Shown piece after piece: positions 15,938 to 22,241 of a stretch of 64,000 bases of DNA (positions are counted from its first letter, which is position 1; each line of letters begins with the position of its first letter). The stretch spans positions 175,776 to 239,775 of the forward strand of contig JABLXB010000008.1 in the NCBI GenBank assembly GCA_013178305.1, given 5' to 3'. The translations under genes were made by a program, and so were the position numbers. The notes under the pieces are model-generated. The model searched no databases. It was not told the origin of the DNA and saw nothing but the letters and a program-made list of their open reading frames with translations. This DNA is from Bacillota bacterium (GTDB lineage: Bacteria; Bacillota; Sulfobacillia; JABLXB01).

Positions 15938-17436
15938 GCAAGACGATAACGATTGCCCCGATGACCAGGGTGAGCGGGCTCCTCAGCATCGAGGTCGTCG
16001 TGGATGGCAACCAGGTTGTCGACGCGAGGGCGAGTGGCGGGCAGTTCCGCGGGTTTGAAATGATGATGAGGGGCAGGCACGTCACCGATGCCCCTTACTT
16101 CACCGAGAGGGTGTGCGGGATCTGCTCTGCCGCACACGGCTATGCAGGGGCCCTGGTGGCCGACCGGGCCTACCACAACGAGCTGCCGCCCAATGGGTGG
16201 ATTCTACGCAATTTTATCCTCGGGGCGGAGATCCTGCAGAACCAGATCAGGCACTTCTACTTGCTCAGCCTGCCGGACTTCGTGGAATTCCCACCGGTCC
16301 CGCCGTTCCAGGGAGTCGTGGGGGGCGACTACCGGCTCGGCGTGGCCGCGACCGGACGGATGGTTGCCAACTACATCCGCGCGGTGGACGCGTCCCGGAA
16401 GTGTCACGAAATGATGGCGGCTTTCGCAGGCAAAGCGCCTCACGCTCACGGTATGGTCCCGGGTGGGGTCTCGGTCCCGGTCACGGCCGATCGGGTGCTG
16501 AAGTGCAGTTCCCTTCTTGAAGAGACAATATCGTTCCTCGACGACTGTTACCTCCCCGACGTCGAGACCCTGGCCGGGGCGTATCCCGATTACTTTCAAA
16601 TCGGCAGCCGCCCAGCCAGGTTCTACTCGTCCGGGCTGTTCAGGGTGGGCCCGCGGATGGACACCCCTTTGACCCCCTCGGGCGTGCTGTATGACGGGCG
16701 TGTGGAGCCGGTGGATCCGCTATTCATCCAGGAGCACCTGAGGCGTTCGTGGTTCGACGAGGGCCTGCCGCATCCCGCCCCGGACCCCGACAAGCCGCTC
16801 GCCTACACTTGGTCGACCGCCCCGAGGTACCGCGGGATGGCACTCGAGGTCGGCCCGCTTGCGAGGCGGGCGGTCTGCGAGGCATCCGGCCCGCCCGGTC
16901 GCACGTTGTTCCCCGGACCCGGCACCGGGACGATGGACAGGCTGATCGCGAGGGCGGTGGAGGCAAGACAGATCGCGTCCCTGATCTGGGACCTGCTGAA
17001 AACCCTCGAACCCGGCGCACCCACGGTCGCCCAGAACCCATCGGTGGCCGATCCGTTCGTATCCATTACGGTCGAAGCCCCCAGGGGTACTCTGCAGCAT
17101 ACGATGCTGGTGGCAGGTGAGGAGATAGCCCGCTACAACATCATCACGCCTTCCGCGTGGAACTTCTCTCCCCACGACAACTGCGGGAACCCCGGACCGG
17201 CTGAGGAGGCATTAATCGGAACGGTGCTGGCCGACCCCGGCTGTCCCGTGGAGGTGGGGAGGATCGTCCGCGCGTTCGACCCGTGTATGTCGTGCGCTAC
17301 CCACGTAATCCGTCCGGGCAGGGGTGTGAAGGTGCTGGCGGTCGGCCAGCCGGTGGGTGTGGCGAGCTCCGGTCACGATACCACGCAAAGGGGGGTCGAA
17401 GATGCACGAGATCTCGGCTGCTCACGGGGTCCTTGA
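15934..17436 (+). CDS. [NiFe] hydrogenase large (catalytic) subunit, probable CTG start
   Basis: The 500-residue subunit that holds the NiFe(CN)2CO centre. The N-terminal motif is ERVCGICSAAHG (two cysteine ligands) and the C-terminal motif is FDPCMSCATH (the other two). After the final His come about 43 residues (VIRPGRGVKV and on), the region that a maturation protease would trim; its length is more than the usual 15-25. The first ATG (15961) would lose the conserved SKTITIAP start. CTG 15934 restores it, has AAGGAGGGG at 15917-15925 and overlaps the small-subunit stop as CTGA. The 3' end overlaps the HypA-like gene by 35 bases. Confidence 0.9.
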   Translation: MSKTITIAPMTRVSGLLSIEVVVDGNQVVDARASGGQFRGFEMMMRGRHVTDAPYFTERVCGICSAAHGYAGALVADRAYHNELPPNGWILRNFILGAEILQNQIRHFYLLSLPDFVEFPPVPPFQGVVGGDYRLGVAATGRMVANYIRAVDASRKCHEMMAAFAGKAPHAHGMVPGGVSVPVTADRVLKCSSLLEETISFLDDCYLPDVETLAGAYPDYFQIGSRPARFYSSGLFRVGPRMDTPLTPSGVLYDGRVEPVDPLFIQEHLRRSWFDEGLPHPAPDPDKPLAYTWSTAPRYRGMALEVGPLARRAVCEASGPPGRTLFPGPGTGTMDRLIARAVEARQIASLIWDLLKTLEPGAPTVAQNPSVADPFVSITVEAPRGTLQHTMLVAGEEIARYNIITPSAWNFSPHDNCGNPGPAEEALIGTVLADPGCPVEVGRIVRAFDPCMSCATHVIRPGRGVKVLAVGQPVGVASSGHDTTQRGVEDARDLGCSRGP

Positions 17437-17701
17437 GGCGATGATGGAGGAAGCCGGCCGCCACGGGTTGTCAAGGGTCGTCTCGGCGCGGGTAACGGTA
17501 AACGCGGTCGACGGCCTGTCGCCGGAGAATGTGGCTTACTGGGTCGGGGTCCTCGGGGAAGGCACCTGCGTGCAGGGCGCCGTGGTGGAGGTTTACCCCG
17601 CCGCCGGTCCTGGGGAGGACTGCCCCCCGCCTGGCACAGTGAGGCTCGACGAACTGCGGGGTGTTCCGCGCGACGACGTCGAGTATGATCGCCCGCGGTG
17701 A
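17402..17701 (+). CDS. HypA-like nickel chaperone lacking the zinc finger
   Basis: HypA delivers nickel to the hydrogenase large subunit. This 99-residue protein starts MHEISAAHGVLEAMMEEA, with the MHE nickel-binding N-terminus, and continues with the family strand pattern (RVVSARVTVNAVDGLSPENVAYW). Normal HypA (about 113-120 residues) carries two CxxC pairs forming a zinc site around residues 70-95. Only two isolated cysteines occur here (GTCVQG and EDCPPP) and the sequence passes directly to a C-terminal strand (VRLDELRGVPRDDVEYD). It therefore looks like a HypA with the zinc-binding loop deleted. It begins inside the end of the large subunit gene. Confidence 0.65.
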   Translation: MHEISAAHGVLEAMMEEAGRHGLSRVVSARVTVNAVDGLSPENVAYWVGVLGEGTCVQGAVVEVYPAAGPGEDCPPPGTVRLDELRGVPRDDVEYDRPR

Positions 17702-17725
17702 CGCGTGGGAACAGTCCCTCATAAT
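17698..17725 (+). promoter_or_regulatory. Putative promoter of the manganese riboswitch transcript
   Basis: GTGACG (17698-17703) and CATAAT (17720-17725) are 16 bases apart, and the predicted start (about 17732) lies about 13 bases before the riboswitch P1 stem. The match is moderate. Confidence 0.45.
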
Positions 17726-17744
17726 ATGAATCGAGTCCAATAGA

Positions 17745-17876
17745 CCCGAGGGGAGTAGCTCGCCAGCGCCGCGCGGGTAACCGCCGGGATGCCGGTTGCG
17801 CGCCGGTCGCCGCGGCCTGGCACGCCGGAGTCGACACGCTGGCGGAAACGCCCGCTCCGGCGCAAGAGACCTTGAG
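17745..17876 (+). ncRNA. yybP-ykoY (Mn2+) riboswitch
   Basis: The conserved L1 sequence GGGGAGUAGC (17750-17759) and the L3 sequence GCAAGA (17862-17867) are both present. The flanking CGAGG (17747-17751) and CCTTG (17870-17874) pair to form P1, and GCCGGAG/CTCCGGC (17824-17830 with 17855-17861) forms P3 next to L3, as in known Mn2+-sensing yybP-ykoY RNAs. Two extra bases (GA) lie between L3 and P1. A strong terminator follows at once. The only downstream gene on this strand is the DtxR/MntR-like regulator, so the switch appears to control it. Confidence 0.75.
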
Positions 17877-17883
17877 AGCCAGA

Positions 17884-17923
17884 CCTCCATTTCGGCAGTA
17901 AGCGCTGCCGGGATGGGGGTTTT
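17884..17923 (+). terminator. Riboswitch expression-platform terminator
   Basis: A 15-bp stem (17884-17898 with 17905-17919, including three or so G-T pairs) closes a six-base loop and is followed by TTTT. It starts 10 bases after the riboswitch P1 stem and 36 bases before the regulator start, the usual layout of a transcription-attenuating riboswitch. Confidence 0.8.
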
Positions 17924-17959
17924 CACATACAGACGGTCGCCACGTCAGGGGGGATCGCC

Positions 17960-18454
17960 GTGTTGTCACCGAGCCTGGAGGATTACCTGGAGGAAATCTA
18001 CAGGGTTGCCTCGTCCAACGCGCCGGTCAGGGTGTCCGATGTTGCAGCGGGTCTCAGGGTCAAACTCCCGTCGGTCGTGAAGGCGTTGCACCGGCTTGCC
18101 GCCGAGCAGTACCTCGAATACGAGGGTGGAGACATCATCCTTACCTCGAGCGGCCGAGAAGTGGGAAGGTACCTCGTCGAACGAAACAGGGTCATCCGCG
18201 AGTTCCTGCAGATACTGGGGTCGCACGAGACTGCGGCGCGCGAGGCCGAGGCGGTGGAACACGGATTCAGCCTCGTCACGCTCAAGGCGATCGAGGCGCT
18301 CGTCGCCTACATGAAGGCGAACCCGGCGCTTTGCGACGGTTTCGCACGGTTCCGGGAAAGCGAGTCCGCCAGCGGCTGCGCGGGGAGGATCGATTTCCAG
18401 GAGTCGCACGTCTCGGCGCACGGCCTCGCCCAGCGTGGCTCTAAGACGGGATGA
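17960..18454 (+). CDS. DtxR/MntR-family metal-dependent transcriptional regulator
   Basis: A 164-residue winged-helix regulator. The N-terminal half matches MntR closely (SPSLEDYLEEIY, then VRVSDVAAGLRVKLPSVVKALHRLAAEQYLEYE), followed by the dimerisation and metal domain. By alignment in my head to B. subtilis MntR, the metal ligands D8, E11, E99, E102 and H103 are kept (EDYLEE; EAEAVEHGFS), but H77 is Asn (VERNRVI). There is no SH3-like domain, as in MntR. Start GTG 17960 follows a GGGGGGAT site. It stands behind the manganese riboswitch and faces feoAB, which carry a DtxR-like palindrome. The 3' end overlaps the feoB permease frame by 14 bases. Confidence 0.85.
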   Translation: MLSPSLEDYLEEIYRVASSNAPVRVSDVAAGLRVKLPSVVKALHRLAAEQYLEYEGGDIILTSSGREVGRYLVERNRVIREFLQILGSHETAAREAEAVEHGFSLVTLKAIEALVAYMKANPALCDGFARFRESESASGCAGRIDFQESHVSAHGLAQRGSKTG

Positions 18455-19862
18455 CCACGCGGAGCAGCGAGCTTGCCGCGAAGCATGCGAGGAGACCCGC
18501 TGCCGTGGGTATCAATGCCGCCAGCGCTGTCCATTTCAGGTCACCTGTTTCCTTGTGTATGGTGAGGAGCGTCGTGCCGCAAGGGAAATGCATCAGCGAG
18601 AACAGCATGGCGCACGCCGCCGTCGCCCACGTCCACCCGTTCGCCTTGAGTATCGCCCCGAGCGCGCCGACGTCTTCCACCTTGACCATGGTCCCCGCCC
18701 CGGTGTAACTCATCAGCAGTACGGGTATCACTATCTCGTTAGCGGGTAGCCCCAGTATGAAGGCCAGCAGTATCAGGCCGTCCAGCCCCACGGCCCTGCC
18801 CAGTGGGTCGAGCCACCCTCCCATCCGGGCCATGACACTCGCGCCGCCCACGTTGAGATTCGCCAGAACCCACACGACGGCGCCCGCGGGGGCGGCGACC
18901 GTCACCGCCCGCGCCAGCACGAACACCGTCCTGTCGAGTATGGAGGCGACCAGCACCCGGCCCACCTGTGGAAGCCTGTAAGGGGGCAGTTCCATCGTGA
19001 ACGACGTCGCCTCGCCCCTGAGTATCGTGCGCGCGAGGAGCCACGAGACCGCGAGCGTGGCGGCGATCCCCGCCGTGACCAGGCCAGTAACGAGCAGCGA
19101 AGCGGCGGCTCCCCCCGACAGTGCGCTCGTACCCGGTTCCACCCCCGTCAGCCATGCCGCGCACAGGGACGACAGCGCGATGAGGGTGGGGAACCGGCCG
19201 TTGCACGGCACGAAGTTGTTCGTCAGGATGGCGATCAACCTCTCGCGCGGCGACTCTATGATCCTGCACGCGATCACGCCCGCCGCGTTGCAGCCGAACC
19301 CCATGCTCATCGTGAGCGCCTGCTTGCCGTGGGCGCCTGCCCGCTCGAAGAGTGGGTCGAGGTTGAACGCCACGCGCGGCAGGTACCCCAGGTCTTCCAG
19401 CAGGGTAAAGCACGGAAAGAATATGGCCATCGGCGGCAGCATCACCGACACCACCCAGGCGAGTGACCGGTACGTGCCCAGCACGAGAACACCGTGCAGC
19501 CACCACGGGGCGTTGAGCCGTTCAAACAACGCGGTCAGGGCATCCTGGCCGCGGAACAGCACTGAGGCAAGGACGGCCGAAGGATAGTTGGCCCCGCTCA
19601 GCGTAATCCAGAACACCGCTGCCAACAGCAGGAACATCACCGGGAACCCCAGCGCTTTCGAGGTCAGCACGTTGTCGAGACCGCTGGTGACGGGATCGGG
19701 GCCCGGCCGCTCGTCCCTGACGGCGCTCCTGGCTATGACCTCGGCGCGCCTGTAGATGTCCTGGACCACGTCGTTCGTTATGTCCGCGGCGAGGGTTTGC
19801 GTTACGTGGCGCGATGCTTCGTCGAGCCTGGCAACATCGTCGGGGAGGCCCCCGCGGTTCAA
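18441..19862 (-). CDS. feoB: FeoB ferrous iron permease domain, encoded separately
   Basis: This 473-residue product is the membrane half of FeoB. It contains the Gate-type core (PPMAIFFPCFTLLEDLGYLPRVAFNLDPLFERAGAHGKQALTMSMGFGCNAAGVIACRIIESPRER split over several helices), about eight membrane segments, and NNFVPCNGRFPTL. It has no G-domain; that is in the gene just upstream in another frame. TTG 19862 overlaps the stop of the GTPase gene (TTGA) and has a GGGAGG ribosome site eight bases before it (bases 19871-19876), so independent, coupled translation is plausible. The join is in the linker between the helical part of the G-module and the first membrane helix. An assembly indel cannot be excluded. 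Confidence 0.85.
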   Translation of the reverse strand: MNRGGLPDDVARLDEASRHVTQTLAADITNDVVQDIYRRAEVIARSAVRDERPGPDPVTSGLDNVLTSKALGFPVMFLLLAAVFWITLSGANYPSAVLASVLFRGQDALTALFERLNAPWWLHGVLVLGTYRSLAWVVSVMLPPMAIFFPCFTLLEDLGYLPRVAFNLDPLFERAGAHGKQALTMSMGFGCNAAGVIACRIIESPRERLIAILTNNFVPCNGRFPTLIALSSLCAAWLTGVEPGTSALSGGAAASLLVTGLVTAGIAATLAVSWLLARTILRGEATSFTMELPPYRLPQVGRVLVASILDRTVFVLARAVTVAAPAGAVVWVLANLNVGGASVMARMGGWLDPLGRAVGLDGLILLAFILGLPANEIVIPVLLMSYTGAGTMVKVEDVGALGAILKANGWTWATAACAMLFSLMHFPCGTTLLTIHKETGDLKWTALAALIPTAAGLLACFAASSLLRVVIPS

Positions 19863-20629
19863 CGGGCGCACCTCCCGCGGGCGCCGTTCCGGAGGAAGCG
19901 CAGGACTGCGGCCCGGGCAGGCCCGTCGGAATCGAGGAGCCGCACGGCCAGCCACCTGGCGGTCCTGTTGTCGAACCCGAGGTCCACTATGGCCGGGGCC
20001 AGGAGGCCGATCGCGCGGGACACCCTCTCTGAGTACGGTACCGGCGGCGGCTGGGGAACGCGGGCGCCGGTGGCCACGTCGTGCACGGTTTTCTTGAGTC
20101 GCCCGAGGCCCAGGCCCGACCGGGCGGCGGCGGGGACCACCGGCACACCGAGATCGCGGGACAGTAAATCGGTGTTCACCTGTATTCCTTTCTTTAGCGC
20201 CTCGTCCACGAGGTTCACGCACACGACCACGCGCGGCGTCATTTCGATTATCTGGAGCGCCAGGTTGAGATTCCGCTCGAGGCACGTTGCGTCGGTCACG
20301 ACAACGGTGACGTCCGGCCTCCCGGCGATCAGGAACTCCGTTGCGACCTCCTCTTCGACGGAGCTGGTGAGCAACGAATAGGTGCCCGGCAGGTCGACCA
20401 CGACGAATTTCGCGCTATCGAACGTGTAATACCCGCGCGCGGTCACCACTGTTTTCCCGGGCCAGTTCCCGGTGTGCTGCCTGCGTCCCGTGAGCGCGTT
20501 GAATACGGTGCTCTTTCCGGTGTTGGGATTGCCGGCCAGCGCCACCACGAACCTCCCATCGCGGGCCTCCTCCGGAGGGGCCTCGAACCGGTTCACCGGC
20601 GACCCGCAGGAATGGACTGTCAGACCCAT
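19859..20629 (-). CDS. feoB: FeoB N-terminal GTPase domain, encoded separately
   Basis: A 256-residue protein with all G-protein motifs of NFeoB: G1 GNPNTGKST, G2 region with TGNWPGKTV, G3 DLPGTYSL, G4 NLVDEA and G5 PAAARSGLGL. The helical guanine-dissociation-inhibitor part follows (to about residue 240). It ends with RFLRNGARGRCAR and a stop where intact FeoB would continue into the permease. ATG 20629 has GGAGGAG upstream and overlaps feoA by 10 bases. Note that G4 reads NLVD where most have N(K/M)xD. Confidence 0.9.
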   Translation of the reverse strand: MGLTVHSCGSPVNRFEAPPEEARDGRFVVALAGNPNTGKSTVFNALTGRRQHTGNWPGKTVVTARGYYTFDSAKFVVVDLPGTYSLLTSSVEEEVATEFLIAGRPDVTVVVTDATCLERNLNLALQIIEMTPRVVVCVNLVDEALKKGIQVNTDLLSRDLGVPVVPAAARSGLGLGRLKKTVHDVATGARVPQPPPVPYSERVSRAIGLLAPAIVDLGFDNRTARWLAVRLLDSDGPARAAVLRFLRNGARGRCAR

Positions 20630-20880
20630 TGCGCATCTCCTCCGGTATCTGTGCTGGTCATAACGAGGATGGTGGAGGCGTCCGCCGGGCGAAGTGCAAT
20701 CACTGTTCCCCTCACGAGGAACGCTGTCGGACTGCCCAGCGGGGCCCTGCGAACGGCCTTCACGGTGGCCCCCGGGGTGAACCCGAGGTCCAGCAGTCTC
20801 CTCCTGAGCGCCCCTGCGCCCCGGACCTCGACCACCCGTCCTTCGAGGCCCACCTCAAGCGTGGACAACGGGGCGATCAC
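20620..20880 (-). CDS. feoA: Ferrous iron transport protein FeoA
   Basis: FeoA is a small SH3-like cytoplasmic partner of FeoB. GTG 20880 gives 86 residues starting at the usual place (IAPLSTLEVGLEGRVVEV) and has an AAGGGGTGA ribosome site. The family pattern LRRRLLDLGFTPGATVKAVRRAPLGSP is clear. The frame could also start at ATG 20925, but that codon sits in a palindrome just behind the putative promoter and lacks a ribosome site. The 3' end overlaps the FeoB GTPase gene by 10 bases. Confidence 0.88.
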   Translation of the reverse strand: MIAPLSTLEVGLEGRVVEVRGAGALRRRLLDLGFTPGATVKAVRRAPLGSPTAFLVRGTVIALRPADASTILVMTSTDTGGDAQWV

Positions 20881-20907
20881 GTTGAGGGTCACCCCTTCTT
20901 GCGGAGT

Positions 20908-20923
20908 GTTAGCCGAGGCTAAC
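20908..20923 (-). promoter_or_regulatory. DtxR-family-like operator palindrome in the feoA leader
   Basis: GTTAGCC and GGCTAAC form a perfect inverted repeat separated by two bases. This resembles the core of DtxR/IdeR-type operators (TTAGGTTAGSCTAACCTAA, from memory). It lies just downstream of a CATAAT -10-like element (20934-20939, minus strand) and upstream of the best feoA start. A DtxR-family regulator is encoded at 17960. Confidence 0.6.
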
Positions 20924-21141
20924 ATCAATCCAGATTATGACGATTTGCTGGGAAGGGTTACACGCATATGTCCTGATGGGCGAGCCTGGTGAAGCGGGAG
21001 GGCCGGCGGTCTGTCGGGGGTGTCATGTGCGGGCATAACATGTCAGCCGGGTCACGGCGTACGCGAGAAATAAAAAGAGCAGGACACAGACCCGGGCGCG
21101 GCCGCCTGCCACCTGTACACGCGCCCGTATTGCCAGATATA

Positions 21142-21303
21142 TTACACGCTCACCTGCACTAACGGCTTTGCGTAGACCTCTTCCACCTTCGGGCTGATGT
21201 AGTTCAACAGGAAGTACTTGCACTCGGTGCAGGACTCGTCCCTATGCATCCTGCAGAAGCAAAAAGATTCGCCTTCTACCCAGTTCACGCAGCCAGGACT
21301 CAT
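21142..21303 (-). CDS. Small cysteine-rich protein of unknown function
   Basis: A 53-residue protein with six cysteines in the first 27 residues: C5, C14, C16, C25 and C28 are in a CxC...CxxC-like pattern (ESFCFCRMHRDESCTECKYF). This suggests a metal or iron-sulfur site. The second half is acidic/hydrophobic (YISPKVEEVYAKPLVQVSV). The coding call rests on a GGAGGTGG ribosome site eight bases before ATG 21303 and a well-formed promoter upstream. I do not recognise the family. It stands alone between feoAB and the sugar operon. Confidence 0.7.
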   Translation of the reverse strand: MSPGCVNWVEGESFCFCRMHRDESCTECKYFLLNYISPKVEEVYAKPLVQVSV

Positions 21304-21337
21304 CGTTGGCCACCTCCGTGGTGCATATCTATGCGCT

Positions 21338-21366
21338 ATTATTGCATGTTATTCATCCGAAGTCAA
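21338..21366 (-). promoter_or_regulatory. Promoter of the small Cys-rich gene
   Basis: On the minus strand TTGACT (21361-21366) and AATAAT (21338-21343) are 17 bases apart. The start would be about 21331, some 28 bases before the ATG. Confidence 0.65.
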
Positions 21367-21420
21367 TACGTATCCGCTAACGAAACCGAGGCCGGTAGCA
21401 TTGACAGTACGGTGCGGAAC

Positions 21421-21885
21421 CTACCCTATGATCCTTGTTATAGCACGGTGAACCTCCGTTGAATCCGGCGCAAGCAGCATCGACTTCAGTATCTCCTCCT
21501 CTTGGACAATCTCGACCAACTGGGAGAGTGCATGGACCTGCGATTCCCGGTCTGCAATCGCCAGGAGAAAGACGATCCGCACGTCGACTGTATCATCGGG
21601 GTTCCCCATCACGCGAAAGGAGACTGGGGTTACCAGCGTAGCGATGGCTACAGCCGACCGGTACACGTGTTCAGCGCCGGTATGTGGCAAAGCTACCTTT
21701 GTACCGCTGGTGGGCAGCCCGGTGGGGAAGCCCAGTTCGCGATCCTTGACAGCGGAGCGAAAACCGGGCTTGACAACCCCGTCCCGTTCCAGGAGTTCGC
21801 TGAGGGCGTCAATGGCTTCGTTCTGGTCTGAAACTGACAACTGAGCGCGAATCCACTCGGGACGAACGAGGTCACGGATGTTCAA
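21421..21885 (-). CDS. PTS sugar transporter subunit IIA (galactitol/fructose type; SgcA-like)
   Basis: EIIA accepts phosphate from HPr and passes it to IIB. The 154-residue protein has the EIIA-2 phosphorylation site in TSGTKVALPHTGAEHV (the His of PHT) preceded by RELGFPTGLPT. TTG 21885 has GGAGGAG six bases upstream and overlaps the preceding aldolase fragment. It is the last gene of the sgc-like operon and completes the transporter with the IIB and IIC genes 4-5 kb upstream. Confidence 0.88.
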   Translation of the reverse strand: MNIRDLVRPEWIRAQLSVSDQNEAIDALSELLERDGVVKPGFRSAVKDRELGFPTGLPTSGTKVALPHTGAEHVYRSAVAIATLVTPVSFRVMGNPDDTVDVRIVFLLAIADRESQVHALSQLVEIVQEEEILKSMLLAPDSTEVHRAITRIIG

Positions 21886-22205
21886 ACAGGTCTCCTCCCC
21901 GGTGTTGCCGCGTGATAGGTGGACAAAATCCTCTCCGCCTCCTCGTCCAGCAGCGCCGTGACTGTTCCTCCACAAGAACGGACGGTGGGGCGCCGGTCGC
22001 CCTCCACGACTGAGCCCTCCGCGTTCACTACTACCACATCGGCTGGTGTCATCGCGTCATAGGACAGGCTGGTGGGCGTGACAGCGATCAGGCGGGTTTC
22101 AGGGTCGCGTACAGAAATGTTGCCGGACGTCAGCTTGACCAGGCCAGTTTGCGACATCAACCGGCAGTAACTGACGACTTCACGGCGCAGTTCTTGCAGC
22201 AGCAT
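21882..22205 (-). pseudogene. Class II aldolase/epimerase (AraD/FucA type), internally deleted
   Basis: The first 75 residues match the N-terminus of class II aldolases: LLQELRREVVSYCRLMSQTGLVKLTSGNISVRDPE, then VTPTSLSYDAMTPADVVVVNAEG and EGDRRPT. The normal continuation (substrate loop, the HxH zinc site and most of the core) is missing. The sequence jumps to CGGTVTALLDEEAERILSTYHAA, which looks like the C-terminal helix of the same family. At 107 residues against about 215 it should be inactive. The simplest reading is an in-frame internal deletion of about 100 codons. Confidence 0.7.
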
Positions 22206-22241
22206 CGATATTCACCTTTCACCTGGTTATGGGGGTGACTG

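Noticed and set aside
17702..17900. Cobalamin riboswitch
   Set aside because: A GCCAGACC-like box is present but the B12 core is not; the yybP-ykoY elements and pairings fit far better.
21023..21223. 66-codon minus-strand frame with a hydrophobic stretch
   Set aside because: It overlaps the better supported 53-residue gene in another frame and lacks a ribosome site.
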